The notes beneath the pieces were generated by a model. That model saw nothing but the letters and a program-made list of their open reading frames with translations. It made no database searches and was not told the DNA's origin. A stretch of 31,797 bases of DNA from Roseburia sp. (GTDB lineage: Bacteria; Bacillota; Clostridia; Lachnospirales; Lachnospiraceae), in assembly GCA_019421345.1 (NCBI GenBank), contig JAHZFL010000022.1, positions 1 to 31,797 on the forward strand, given 5' to 3'. Shown one piece after another: positions 15,035 to 23,360 of the stretch. Each line of letters starts with the position of its first letter. Positions within the stretch are counted from its first letter, which is position 1. A program made the translations under genes and the position numbers.

Positions 15035-17200
15035 CTACGCCGCCTTGCTCTTATTTCCAACCCGCGTCTTCATCACATACCACAGCTCCGTTGCAATACA
15101 GATAGAAGAATATGCACCACAGATCAAGCCTGCCATCAGCGGCAGCGCAAATTCACGGATGCTTGCAACACCGAACAAAAACAGCATAAATACCATGATA
15201 AAGGTCGTAATCGAGGTATTGATGCTTCGTGAGAGCGTCTGTGTCAAGCTCTGATTGGCAATCTCGGCAAGCTTCTCCGGCGAAGCCTTTCCCTGGATCT
15301 TCCCAAGATTCTCACGAATACGGTCAAAAATAACGATGGTATCGTTAATGGAATATCCGATGATCGTCAGCATACATGCGATAAATGTATTTCCCACGGA
15401 AATACGCAGCACCGCATATACGGCAAGCACAACCAGAACATCGTGCAGCAGCGCAATGATCGCACTTGCTCCAAACCGGATGTCCTTAAAGCGGAACCAG
15501 ATATAAACTAGCATACAAATCGTAGATACGATGACCGCAACCAGCGCATCCGAACGCATTTCTCCGCTGATCGTAGAGCTGATGCTCTGTGAGGTTATGG
15601 ACTTTTCTTCCACCCCAAAGCTGTCCTTTAATGCGGTATTTAATGCCTCGCGTTCTTCCAGAGAAAGCGTATGCGTCTTAATGGTGATCTGCGTCGTTCC
15701 CTCCACCTTGTTTGCCATGATATGATTGTCTCCGGTAATCTTTGACACCACCGGAACAATCTCACTTTCAATCTGCTCGATCGTAAAGTTCTTACCGAAA
15801 TCAGCAGTTGTCGATGTACCGCCGACAAAATCAAGACCATAGTTTAAAGCTCCGCTTCCCTTCATCTCATGCACACCCATCATGACAAATCCGCTTGCGA
15901 TCACAAGAAGCGATACCGTAAAGAATACTGCCTTCTTTCCAAGAAAATTGATTGCCTTGCGCTCTCTGGCACGTCCATAATATTTCTCATTCTTCAGTCC
16001 GAGACCATACAGCGCATATAAAATCCATCGCGTCACTACAAGCGCGGTAAACATGGAAAGCACAATACCGATCATTAAGGTATAAGCAAAGCCCTTGACC
16101 GTACCGGAACCAAGTCCCATCAGCACCACTGCCGCGATCAGGGTCGTGATATTTCCGTCCAAAATTGCAGACATCGCCTTCTGGAAACCGATTTTCACAG
16201 CGGAGCTTACAGTCTTTCCTGTTGCGATCTCCTCACGGATACGCGCAAAAATGATGACGTTCGCGTCCACTGCCATACCAATGCCTAAAATGATTCCTGC
16301 AATTCCCGGAAGCGTCAGTGTGATCTCAAACAAATACAGCGTCACGATGACCAGCCCCGTATAGATCAAAAGCGCCACAGACGCCGCCATGCCCGGAAGC
16401 GCATAGACAACGATCATAAACAGGATAACGAGCGAAAGACCGATCGCTGCCGCCTTTAGGCTGGAGGCGATCGCCTGACTTCCCAACTGCGCGCCCACAA
16501 CGCTCGACTCAAGCTCCTCAAGCTTCAGGGACAGAGAACCGATGCGTATCTGTGTCGCCAATGTCTCCGCCTGCTCATAGGAGGTCATGCCCGTAATCTG
16601 CGCCGAGCCTCCTGTAATCGCCTCCTGCACCATAGGATTGCTGATCTGTTCACCGTCATAGACGATCGGAAGACGCTTTCCGACATTTTCAGCCGTCACT
16701 TCACTAAAAAGCTTCGCACCCTCCTCCGTCAGGCTTAACTGTACCACATACTCCTTATTTCCATAGGCATCCTCTGTTGTCCCCGCCTTCGCGCTTGCGA
16801 CCTGATCTCCCGTCATATACACGGTACCGTCTGCAAGCTGAAACTCCAAAGAACCTGGATTGCCCAGTTCCGCCAAAATCATATTCGCATCTGATTCCCC
16901 CGGAATCTCTACCGTAATGCGGTCGTCTCCCACCTGATAGACAGATGCCTCCGTGCTGTATCCTTCCACACGCCTCTGCAGCTTGTAGATCGTATCGCTC
17001 ATATCCTCCGCACTTGGATTTTCATCTAAAACCTGGTAGGTGATCGATACTCCGCCGGAAAGATCAAGACCTAGCGGTATACTCATCGTTTTCCCGATAC
17101 CGGTGGAAGAAAGAATGATGGATGCCCAGTAGGCAAGTCCTGCCAGCGCCGCAAAAACTGCGAACAAAACAACTGCTGCTTTCCGTTTCTTCATATTCAT
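15035..17200 (-). CDS. secDF: Fused protein translocase subunit SecDF
   Basis: A fusion of about 721 residues of SecD and SecF, the proton-driven accessory motor of the Sec translocon. The SecD half has the PLGLDLSGGVSITY motif near the N-terminus, an extracytoplasmic P1 domain, and a membrane block with GIAGIILGIGMAVDANVIIF. The SecF half begins near residue 420 with NYGLDFVGGTS and ends with the membrane block GYSINDTIVIFDRIRENL. Twelve membrane segments are expected. I chose ATG 17200 (MNMKKRKAAVV); an in-frame extension to 17266 adds hydrophilic residues before the first membrane segment and lies over leader hairpins. The gene lies downstream of a TIGR04086 gene, a common neighbour in clostridia. 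Confidence 0.94.
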   Translation of the reverse strand: MNMKKRKAAVVLFAVFAALAGLAYWASIILSSTGIGKTMSIPLGLDLSGGVSITYQVLDENPSAEDMSDTIYKLQRRVEGYSTEASVYQVGDDRITVEIPGESDANMILAELGNPGSLEFQLADGTVYMTGDQVASAKAGTTEDAYGNKEYVVQLSLTEEGAKLFSEVTAENVGKRLPIVYDGEQISNPMVQEAITGGSAQITGMTSYEQAETLATQIRIGSLSLKLEELESSVVGAQLGSQAIASSLKAAAIGLSLVILFMIVVYALPGMAASVALLIYTGLVIVTLYLFEITLTLPGIAGIILGIGMAVDANVIIFARIREEIATGKTVSSAVKIGFQKAMSAILDGNITTLIAAVVLMGLGSGTVKGFAYTLMIGIVLSMFTALVVTRWILYALYGLGLKNEKYYGRARERKAINFLGKKAVFFTVSLLVIASGFVMMGVHEMKGSGALNYGLDFVGGTSTTADFGKNFTIEQIESEIVPVVSKITGDNHIMANKVEGTTQITIKTHTLSLEEREALNTALKDSFGVEEKSITSQSISSTISGEMRSDALVAVIVSTICMLVYIWFRFKDIRFGASAIIALLHDVLVVLAVYAVLRISVGNTFIACMLTIIGYSINDTIVIFDRIRENLGKIQGKASPEKLAEIANQSLTQTLSRSINTSITTFIMVFMLFLFGVASIREFALPLMAGLICGAYSSICIATELWYVMKTRVGNKSKAA

Positions 17201-17221
17201 AATTCTATTCTCACTTTCTAG

Positions 17222-17266
17222 CATTTGTATCACGCACAAATGACCGAACGCTATGCGGACGGTCAT
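17222..17266 (-). promoter_or_regulatory. Overlapping hairpins in the secDF leader
   Basis: In the leader ATGACCG (17266-17260) can pair with CGGTCAT (17246-17240), and CATTTGT (17242-17236) can pair with ACAAATG (17228-17222). The two stems share bases 17240-17242, so they exclude each other when fully formed. They lie 22-66 bases before the start at 17200. Confidence 0.4.
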
Positions 17267-17339
17267 CTTGAAGCGCCATGTTCACTTACTATGCCTTAAA
17301 CAGTATATCACAGCAGTATCTATAAGAAAAGTCTTTTTT

Positions 17340-17738
17340 TCAGCTCACCATTCCTCCTGCCATTCCCGATGCCGCGCACAGGATCAATGTTGTGGCTGCC
17401 CTTGTCAGATCTACCTCAAAGCCGCCTCCTACAATCGCCGATACTGCCATCAGCACTACAAAATAGACGGCTCCCGCAGATAAGCCCCACAGATATTTCT
17501 GCTCCCGCATCAGCTTCCCCATAAGAAAGCCGCCCACAAGACCGGAGATCACATAAATAACAACGATCCCGATCCTCACCGCCTGCTCCGTCAACTCCAG
17601 CTTATACAGCAGCAATGCAAGCAAAAGCAGCAGAAGTCCGCTGATGATAAACATCACAAACACTGCTGCAAATAACGCGTTTGCCGGACTCCCCTTTGCA
17701 TCTGCCGGCCTGCTTCTTCGTTCCATCTTCATATCCAT
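17340..17738 (-). CDS. TIGR04086 family membrane protein
   Basis: A 132-residue protein with four hydrophobic segments (about residues 23-47, 54-75, 81-102 and 109-131), rich in Gly and Ala in the style of the TIGR04086 (YrzE-like) family. Function unknown. In clostridia I recall it close to yajC, secDF and the SCIFF radical-SAM peptide genes; here only secDF is present and no Cys-rich peptide lies in the flanks. Several in-frame ATGs (17738, 17732, 17726) are possible starts. Confidence 0.85.
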   Translation of the reverse strand: MDMKMERRSRPADAKGSPANALFAAVFVMFIISGLLLLLLALLLYKLELTEQAVRIGIVVIYVISGLVGGFLMGKLMREQKYLWGLSAGAVYFVVLMAVSAIVGGGFEVDLTRAATTLILCAASGMAGGMVS

Positions 17739-17752
17739 ACCTGCCCGCTAAA

Positions 17753-17769
17753 ATATATTTTAAATATAT
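17753..17769. promoter_or_regulatory. 17-bp AT-rich palindrome upstream of the TIGR04086 gene
   Basis: ATATATTT and AAATATAT are arranged around a single central T, about 15 bases before the TIGR04086 start. It could be part of a -10 region, an operator or a weak end-of-transcript structure for the epimerase gene. Confidence 0.35.
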
Positions 17770-17799
17770 GCGATGGCAGTCCCCGATATGACTCTGTCC

Positions 17800-18714
17800 C
17801 TAAACTGCAAACACCATGCGGTAAAACGCCTCAAAAGAGCCGCCCGGTGCAAGTGCATTTTCATAAGTACGCTCTGCAATGCTTCCCTCAAAATCCTCCG
17901 CGTCACATCTTCCATACCAAGGCTCAATACATACAAACGGCGCGTCCTTCCCCTCCGGAGACCAGAGAGCAAACATCGGCGTGTCAAAGCAGACCGTCAC
18001 ATAGGCATTTCCTTCACGATCGAGCAAGGCAACCTCCCCCGTCTGTTTATGATCTGCCATATAAGTACAGTCATCGAAAAAGCCCGGAGTAAACAAAACA
18101 ACTCCATCCGAAAGCTTAAGAACATGGTCCTCCAACACTGCCAGCCCCTCCTTGGAATTTCCATGATGATGCAGCTCATCAGTCAGTCCGCCAAACCGCA
18201 GACCATATCCAAGCTTATCCTTCTCCCCATGAATCGGGCACAAAAATCCGGGATGTGCGCCAATGGAAAAATACATGATCTTTTCATCCGTATTCTCCAC
18301 GCACCAGCTAACCTTCACCTCATTTTCTAAAAGCTCATAGCCGATATGAAGACAAAAGGAAAACGGATAATTCCGGTAGGTCTGCTCATCTGAGACAAGC
18401 GCAAACCAGATGCTGTTTCCCGCCTGCGTATCGCAAGCCTCCGCCTCTCTGCCATCCACATACTCACAGGAAAACTCCATATCCCGCGCAAAGCCGTGCT
18501 GTCCCATCGCGTAGCGCTTTCCCTCATAAAAATACTCTTTATTTTTCGGCATTCCGACAAACGGAAAAAGAACAGGCGACGTGCGCTCCCAGTATCTTGG
18601 GTCTCCCTGCCACATATATTCCAGCCCGTCGCTTTTACGCTTTACCGACTTCACCTCTGCGCCGCGGGAATCAATCTCCACGCGCAGCGTTTCATTCTCC
18701 AAGAAATATCTCAT
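17800..18714 (-). CDS. LacX-like aldose 1-epimerase family protein
   Basis: A 304-residue galactose-mutarotase-fold protein. It has the LacX-type marks GAEVKSVKRKSDGLEYMWQGDP near residue 20, a FPFVGMP segment, the conserved GQHGFARDMEF (about 75-85), a second catalytic-type His in SIGAHPGFLCP and a C-terminal CIEPWYGRCD. Members interconvert the anomers of aldoses or bind phosphorylated sugars; the sugar here is not known. The start is ATG 18714, with GGAGGAG six bases upstream; an upstream extension without a ribosome binding site was discarded. A candidate promoter lies around 18858. Confidence 0.88.
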   Translation of the reverse strand: MRYFLENETLRVEIDSRGAEVKSVKRKSDGLEYMWQGDPRYWERTSPVLFPFVGMPKNKEYFYEGKRYAMGQHGFARDMEFSCEYVDGREAEACDTQAGNSIWFALVSDEQTYRNYPFSFCLHIGYELLENEVKVSWCVENTDEKIMYFSIGAHPGFLCPIHGEKDKLGYGLRFGGLTDELHHHGNSKEGLAVLEDHVLKLSDGVVLFTPGFFDDCTYMADHKQTGEVALLDREGNAYVTVCFDTPMFALWSPEGKDAPFVCIEPWYGRCDAEDFEGSIAERTYENALAPGGSFEAFYRMVFAV

Positions 18715-18857
18715 CTGTCTCTCCTCCAGTCCCATTGTTTTGATTCCGCCTGCAAAAACTCCTGCCGCAGACAACGCCCCTGCCCGCGGCAATGTCTCTG
18801 TCAGAGCCTAATCTCTGACGCGGGATTCATACAGTGGCATCATATCTTACTGTGAAA

Positions 18858-18886
18858 ATTATACCACACCTGCCACTGCAAAGGAA
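18858..18886 (-). promoter_or_regulatory. Possible promoter of the epimerase gene
   Basis: A perfect minus-strand TATAAT (18863-18858) with only a weak -35 (TTCCTT). It lies about 145 bases upstream of the epimerase start and just after the hemolysin III stop. Confidence 0.4.
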
Positions 18887-18907
18887 AGCCTTCTGTTTTT
18901 TCTGATA

Positions 18908-19558
18908 CTACAGAACATAACGGTACATGAAAATAAAATGACAGATACTGCCCGCCATCACGAATAAATGAAAAATCTCATGACTCCCAAAATTTGCATG
19001 ACGCTGATCAAAAACAGGGAGCTTTAGCGCATAAACGATTCCTCCCACTGTATAGATGATACCGCCCGCAAGCAGCCACAGAAAGCCCGCCGGAGGTAAG
19101 GTACTTACCAGTTGTCCGAATACAAAAACACAAACCCAGCCCATCGCGATATAGATCACCGAAGAAAACCACTTGGGACAGTTGATCCAGAGCATCTTGA
19201 TCAGCATACCTGCAGCTGCGATCCCCCACACTGCGGCAAGCAGCGTGTAGCCGGCTGTTCCCCCAAGCACGATCATGCACACCGGTGTATACGACCCTGC
19301 GATCAGCACAAATATCATCATATGATCCAGCTTCTTAAAAATAGAAAGTATGCGTTTGGGTACAGTCACCGCATGATACAGCGTGCTTGCACCGTACAAA
19401 AGAACCATACTTCCTATAAATACCATCATTGCCCAGACGGCTGTCTCACTCCCTGACAAGCCCGCCTTTGCCAAAAGGGGCATCGCTGCTGCCCCTGCAA
19501 GCAGCATTCCTATAAAATGTGTGATCGCACTTCCCGGCTCCCGAATCGTAATCTGCAT
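18908..19558 (-). CDS. Hemolysin III family membrane protein (PAQR-related)
   Basis: A 216-residue seven-transmembrane protein of the HlyIII/YqfA/PAQR family. Family residues visible are EPGSAITHFIG at the N-terminus, LYGASTLYHA with a Ser and His, KKLDHMMIFVLIAGSYTP, and the C-terminal FGSHEIFHLFVMAGSICHF carrying the putative metal-binding His residues. Bacterial members have been linked to pore formation or membrane homeostasis; the activity is uncertain. ATG 19558 has GGGAGGG seven bases upstream; GTG 19561 is an alternative one codon earlier. Its promoter carries the same palindrome as the DUF1836 promoter, so I infer it is a target of that regulator. Confidence 0.92.
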   Translation of the reverse strand: MQITIREPGSAITHFIGMLLAGAAAMPLLAKAGLSGSETAVWAMMVFIGSMVLLYGASTLYHAVTVPKRILSIFKKLDHMMIFVLIAGSYTPVCMIVLGGTAGYTLLAAVWGIAAAGMLIKMLWINCPKWFSSVIYIAMGWVCVFVFGQLVSTLPPAGFLWLLAGGIIYTVGGIVYALKLPVFDQRHANFGSHEIFHLFVMAGSICHFIFMYRYVL

Positions 19559-19599
19559 CACATATCCCTCCCTCTTAAAACCTACTACATCTCAATACA

Positions 19600-19614
19600 T
19601 AGTTTTAAAAACTA
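19600..19614. promoter_or_regulatory. Palindromic operator at the hemolysin III promoter
   Basis: TAGTTTTAAAAACTA is a perfect palindrome around one central base. Its two arms are identical to those of the palindrome at 101-115 in the DUF1836 promoter. It lies 12 bases downstream of the hemolysin III -10 box, over the predicted start of transcription, where a bound protein would block initiation or clearance. Confidence 0.75.
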
Positions 19615-19626
19615 CTTGTTGTGTTT

Positions 19627-19655
19627 ATACTACTCTTATTCTCTCAAAATGTCAA
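19627..19655 (-). promoter_or_regulatory. Promoter of the hemolysin III gene
   Basis: A perfect TTGACA (19655-19650) and a TAGTAT -10 (19632-19627) on the minus strand, separated by 17 bp. Confidence 0.65.
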
Positions 19656-19747
19656 CGCAGCTATTCTAAATTTTTTCTAAACCAAATTTTTCCATATCGC
19701 TATGCTTTTCCTGCTCATCCCACAACCACACCAAGGATTCCTATTAT

Positions 19748-19800
19748 AAAAAAGAAGCCGTTGGGCAGGCAGATAAAGAATCTGCCTGCCCAACGGCTTC
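19748..19800 (-). terminator. Strong intrinsic terminator of asnS
   Basis: A 21-bp perfect stem (19754-19774 with 19780-19800, 5-nt loop) with a GC-rich base, followed on the minus strand by six T residues (19753-19748). It lies about 30 bases after the asnS stop. Confidence 0.95.
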
Positions 19801-19830
19801 CGCTTATGCGCTTCCTGCCACAGGGTTTTC

Positions 19831-21222
19831 CTATAACTCACAATTATTTACAGTTCTTGGGAACGGAATGACATCACGGATATTTGACATACCGGTCAGG
19901 TACATCACGCAGCGCTCAAAACCCAGTCCAAATCCCGCATGTCTGGCAGAGCCGTATTTGCGCAAATCCATATAAAAGCCGTAATCCTCCTCATGCAAAC
20001 CAAGCTCCCTGATCCTTTCCAGAAGCTTCTCATAATCATCCTCTCTCTGGCTTCCTCCGATAATCTCACCGATGCCCGGCACGAGACAGTCAACGGCAGC
20101 TACCGTCTTTCCGTCCTCGTTCAGCTTCATATAAAACGCCTTGATCTCCTTTGGATAATCCGTGACAAACACCGGACGCTTAAAGACCTCCTCGGTCAGA
20201 TAGCGCTCATGCTCGGTCTGCAGATCCATCCCCCATGAAACCTTATACTCAAATTTCGCGTTATTCTTCTCCAGAATTTCAATCGCCTCCGTATAAGTCA
20301 CACGGGCAAACTCAGAGGTTGCCACATGGTGCAGACGCTCCAGAAGTCCCTTGTCAATAAAATTATTGAAAAACGCCATTTCTTCCGGCGCATGCTCCAA
20401 CACATAATTGATGATGTACTTAAGCATACTCTCTGCCAGAATCATATCGTCATTCAAATCCGCAAACGCGATTTCCGGCTCGATCATCCAAAATTCTGCC
20501 GCATGACGCGTTGTATTGGAATTTTCCGCGCGGAAGGTAGGACCGAAGGTATAAATATTCTTAAATGCCATTGCATACGTCTCGCCGTTTAGCTGACCGC
20601 TTACCGTCAGATTTGTCGGCTTTCCAAAAAAGTCGCGGCTGTAATCTACGCTTCCGTCCGCGCCCTTTGGCACATTGGCAAGGTCCATCGTCGTTACCTG
20701 AAACATCTCTCCGGCTCCCTCGCAGTCGCTCCCCGTGATGATCGGCGTATGCACATACACAAAATCACGCTCCTGAAAAAACTTATGGATCGCATAGGCA
20801 ATCAGAGAACGCACGCGGAACACCGCCTCAAATGTATTCGTCCGCGGTCTTAAATGGGAAATCGTTCTTAAATATTCAAAGCTGTGCTTCTTCTTCTGCA
20901 GCGGATAATCGGGTGTTGACATCCCTTCAATCATGATCTGCTCCGCCTGAATCTCAAACGGCTGCTTCATCTGCGGCGTCTCCACCAGCTTTCCCGTCAC
21001 AAGAATCGCTGCTCCGACATTGAGCTTTTCCACATCTTCAAAATTTTCCAACACATCGGAAAACACTACCTGCACCGGCTCAAAAAATGTACCGTCATTT
21101 ACTACAATAAATCCAAAATTCTTAGAATTTCGAATGCTTCTGACCCATCCTCCAATGCTGACTGTCTTATCCAGATATGTTTCCTTCTGACGAAATAAAT
21201 CCCTGATATTTACCAAATCCAT
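19831..21222 (-). CDS. asnS: Asparagine--tRNA ligase
   Basis: A 463-residue class IIb synthetase charging tRNA-Asn. The N-terminal OB-fold anticodon domain (VSIGGWVRSIRNSKNFGFI) is followed by the catalytic core: LRPRTNTFEAVFRVRS, GSDCEGAGEMFQV, motif 2 in GPTFRAENSNTTRHAAEFWMIEPE, and motif 3 in GFGLGFERCVMYLTGM followed by NIRDVIPFPRT. The THRHAAEFW-type segment separates it from aspartyl enzymes. ATG 21222 has GGAGG close upstream; an ATG four codons earlier has none. No T-box is present. The gene has its own near-consensus promoter and a small GC-rich hairpin in the leader (about 21249-21263). Confidence 0.96.
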   Translation of the reverse strand: MDLVNIRDLFRQKETYLDKTVSIGGWVRSIRNSKNFGFIVVNDGTFFEPVQVVFSDVLENFEDVEKLNVGAAILVTGKLVETPQMKQPFEIQAEQIMIEGMSTPDYPLQKKKHSFEYLRTISHLRPRTNTFEAVFRVRSLIAYAIHKFFQERDFVYVHTPIITGSDCEGAGEMFQVTTMDLANVPKGADGSVDYSRDFFGKPTNLTVSGQLNGETYAMAFKNIYTFGPTFRAENSNTTRHAAEFWMIEPEIAFADLNDDMILAESMLKYIINYVLEHAPEEMAFFNNFIDKGLLERLHHVATSEFARVTYTEAIEILEKNNAKFEYKVSWGMDLQTEHERYLTEEVFKRPVFVTDYPKEIKAFYMKLNEDGKTVAAVDCLVPGIGEIIGGSQREDDYEKLLERIRELGLHEEDYGFYMDLRKYGSARHAGFGLGFERCVMYLTGMSNIRDVIPFPRTVNNCEL

Positions 21223-21287
21223 ACGTTCCTCCATTCTGCGCTCCCCGTCCCGCTTATCGCGGGAACAGCGTCTGCTTTAATTAAGAT

Positions 21288-21316
21288 ATTTTATCCAGAC
21301 TGCAAGAAAAAGTCAA
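21288..21316 (-). promoter_or_regulatory. Promoter of asnS
   Basis: TTGACT (21316-21311) and TAAAAT (21293-21288) on the minus strand with 17 bp between. The -35 box lies only 8 bases after the stop of the upstream FKBP-like gene. Confidence 0.8.
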
Positions 21317-21324
21317 TGCCAATC

Positions 21325-22563
21325 TTACGGAAGCTCTGTTTCTCCCACTGCCTCTGTACCTTCCTCGCTCTCCGCCAGTGTCGGATCAACCGTCACGTTT
21401 GTCTTTTCCAACACCTTTTCCAGTACCAGGTCATACAGATACAGCTCCTTAAAATACTTCGCTCCATATTTCACGTCTCCGTAACCGTACAGCCCATACA
21501 TCGCCTCCGGCGACTGGTATCCGCCGCTGGCTGCCATATCCTTGGCGTAAGTTTCAAACTCGGCGTCGTCTACTGTAAGCTTCATGTCCTCGGCGATCGC
21601 GTCCATCACAAGCTCCAGACGGATTGACTGCTCCATATTTTCCTTCCAGTAAGCCTCCATTTCTTCGACCGTCTTTCCCTCATAGGTGCTGATATATTCC
21701 TCTAACTTACTCTCATCTCCGCCGCAGTAATACATAATGTACTGATTCTTATAATCACTCACCCGCGCCATCAGATAATCCTCCGGCACCTCTACCGTAC
21801 AGTTGTCAACAAGATAGGACTGCAGAGCCATATAAGTATCACGCTGCTTTAAATATTCTGCCTGCTGCTCGAGAGAGTCACGGACTACCCCGTACATCTC
21901 ATCGACAGTCTCTACCTGAAACTGCTCCTTTGCGAAAGCGTCATCGACATCCTCCAGCGTCATTTCTTTTTGAATGGAATTAACGGTAAAGGTAAACACA
22001 ACCGCCTTTCCTGCAAGTTCCGCGTTGCCGTAATCCTCCGGGAACGTCACGTCGCAGTCGATGACATCACCGACGCTTGCCCCCTTTAGCCCCTCAGTAA
22101 AGCCTTCGATATAGCCCGTTCCTGTCACAGAAGCATTCTTATAAACATCAATCTTCTGATTCTTCGCGCTTCCGCCCTCAAATGCCTCGCCGTCAAGCTT
22201 GCCGACATAATCAACGTCTACAATATCGCCCTCCTCAATCGTCTTTTTGTCAGGATCGGCTTTATAAAACGGTCCGTAATTTGTGAACATCTCCGCAAAG
22301 GTCGTTTTGACCTCCTCATCGTCTACCTCGTAATCTCCCGTAATCGTAATCGAAACATTATTATAATCGCACAATTTCACATAATCGCTGCCCTTTAGAT
22401 CAAAAGCGCTGCTTGCTGCCGTCACGGTCTCCTCTGTCTCCGTTTCCCCGACAGACTCCATCTCCGTACTTTCCACTGCATTGTTATTCTCTTTTGCACC
22501 GCATCCTGCGGCTGACACTAAAAGCATCGCTCCAAGCATCAACGCTACTACTCTTTTCTTCAT
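21325..22563 (-). CDS. Trigger factor/FKBP-like peptidyl-prolyl isomerase lipoprotein
   Basis: A 412-residue secreted lipoprotein. It has a signal sequence with lipobox VSAAGC (Cys near residue 20) and a Glu/Thr-rich linker to about residue 50. An FKBP-type PPIase domain (about 125-210, with EEGDIVDVDYVGKLDGEAFEGG and FTEGLKGASVGDVID) follows, then a helical trigger-factor C-terminal domain. The N-terminal ribosome-binding domain of true trigger factor is absent, so it probably acts as an extracytoplasmic foldase anchored to the membrane, downstream of Sec export. ATG 22563 has AAAGGA seven bases upstream. The C-terminal tail is Glu rich. Confidence 0.85.
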   Translation of the reverse strand: MKKRVVALMLGAMLLVSAAGCGAKENNNAVESTEMESVGETETEETVTAASSAFDLKGSDYVKLCDYNNVSITITGDYEVDDEEVKTTFAEMFTNYGPFYKADPDKKTIEEGDIVDVDYVGKLDGEAFEGGSAKNQKIDVYKNASVTGTGYIEGFTEGLKGASVGDVIDCDVTFPEDYGNAELAGKAVVFTFTVNSIQKEMTLEDVDDAFAKEQFQVETVDEMYGVVRDSLEQQAEYLKQRDTYMALQSYLVDNCTVEVPEDYLMARVSDYKNQYIMYYCGGDESKLEEYISTYEGKTVEEMEAYWKENMEQSIRLELVMDAIAEDMKLTVDDAEFETYAKDMAASGGYQSPEAMYGLYGYGDVKYGAKYFKELYLYDLVLEKVLEKTNVTVDPTLAESEEGTEAVGETELP

Positions 22564-22587
22564 AATTGCTTCCTTTCTATGCTTTCT

Positions 22588-22604
22588 GGCAAAAGGCTTT
22601 TGCC
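22588..22604. promoter_or_regulatory. 17-bp palindrome in the FKBP-like gene leader
   Basis: GGCAAAAG and CTTTTGCC around one central G form a perfect palindrome about 25 bases before the FKBP-like gene start. It could be an operator or an mRNA hairpin. The promoter itself is not clear; a TATGTT at 22623-22618 is a weak -10 candidate. Confidence 0.45.
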
Positions 22605-22685
22605 GTTTAACCTTACTAACATACCACAGTTCTCTCGAAAAAAAAAGACATGCGTCCAAAGTTTCACAAATGTTTCAATCCTTGA

Positions 22686-22714
22686 TTGCTTTTTCCTATT
22701 ATAAATGCTACAAT
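22686..22714 (+). promoter_or_regulatory. Promoter of the small membrane-protein gene
   Basis: TTGCTT (22686-22691) and TACAAT (22709-22714) with a 17-bp spacer, about 33 bases before the ATG at 22748. Confidence 0.65.
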
Positions 22715-22747
22715 TAGAAACGAATTTATTTTAGGGAGGATTTCATC

Positions 22748-23242
22748 ATGAACACTTTAACCATTGTCCTACTGGTTATTCTCGCCATCATGATCATTGC
22801 TATGGTGGTCTTATATTTTCTTGGCAAACGGGCAGAAAAGAAAAAAGCCGAGCAGGATGAGCAGCTTGCCGCTGTTGCGCAGACAGTCTCCATGCTGATC
22901 ATCGACAAAAAACGTATGCGGATTAAGGATTCGGGACTCCCGCAGGCAGTCATTGACCAGACGCCCAAGCTGATGCGCCGTTCCAAGCTTCCAATCGTAA
23001 AGGCAAAGGTCGGTCCCAGAGTCATGTCCCTGATCGCTGACGAATCAGTATTTGATCTCATCCCTTTAAAAAAAGAGGTAAAGGCAACCGTAAGCGGCAT
23101 TTATATCACAAAGGTAACAGGCGTCAGAAGTTCACTGGAAAAGCCGCAGGGTAAGAAAAGCTGGCGCGCACGGTTAAAGGAAAAGGCAAACACCGCTGCT
23201 GCCGATCTCGAAAAAGAAAAAAAATCTAAGAAATCAAAATAA
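22748..23242 (+). CDS. Conserved-type hypothetical membrane-anchored protein
   Basis: A 164-residue protein with one N-terminal membrane segment (about residues 4-25), then a charged linker (GKRAEKKKAEQDEQL). A soluble domain of about 90 residues follows, with MLIIDKKRMRIKDSGLPQ and LPIVKAKVGPRVMSLIADE, and a very Lys-rich tail (EKEKKSKKSK). The topology suggests an inside-facing soluble domain tethered to the membrane. I recognise the general type from Lachnospiraceae genomes but know no function. The ribosome binding site AGGGAGGA is strong. It shares a bidirectional terminator with the convergent ilvE. Confidence 0.8.
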   Translation: MNTLTIVLLVILAIMIIAMVVLYFLGKRAEKKKAEQDEQLAAVAQTVSMLIIDKKRMRIKDSGLPQAVIDQTPKLMRRSKLPIVKAKVGPRVMSLIADESVFDLIPLKKEVKATVSGIYITKVTGVRSSLEKPQGKKSWRARLKEKANTAAADLEKEKKSKKSK

Positions 23243-23310
23243 TTTTCTCATACATAGGAATACCTATGGAGGACGATGGCAGACAACGATACCGTTATCT
23301 GCTCTCAAGA

Positions 23311-23356
23311 TAAGAAAACTCCCGTTAAGCCGCCGCGCTTAACGGGAGTTTTCTTA
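23311..23356. terminator. Bidirectional intrinsic terminator
   Basis: A 20-bp perfect stem (23311-23330 with 23337-23356, 6-nt loop) with the core CTCCCGTTAAGC, flanked by AAAA on the left arm and TTTT on the right arm. It separates the convergent small membrane-protein gene and ilvE. Confidence 0.92.
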
Positions 23357-23360
23357 TTAC

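Noticed and set aside
17267..17339. Possible SCIFF-type Cys-rich peptide gene next to the TIGR04086 gene
   Set aside because: The gap is only 73 bases and no Cys-rich frame is present there or upstream of 17738.
21235..21330. A T-box leader on asnS
   Set aside because: The leader is too short and lacks the GGTGGNACCGCG-type sequence; only a small GC hairpin is present.
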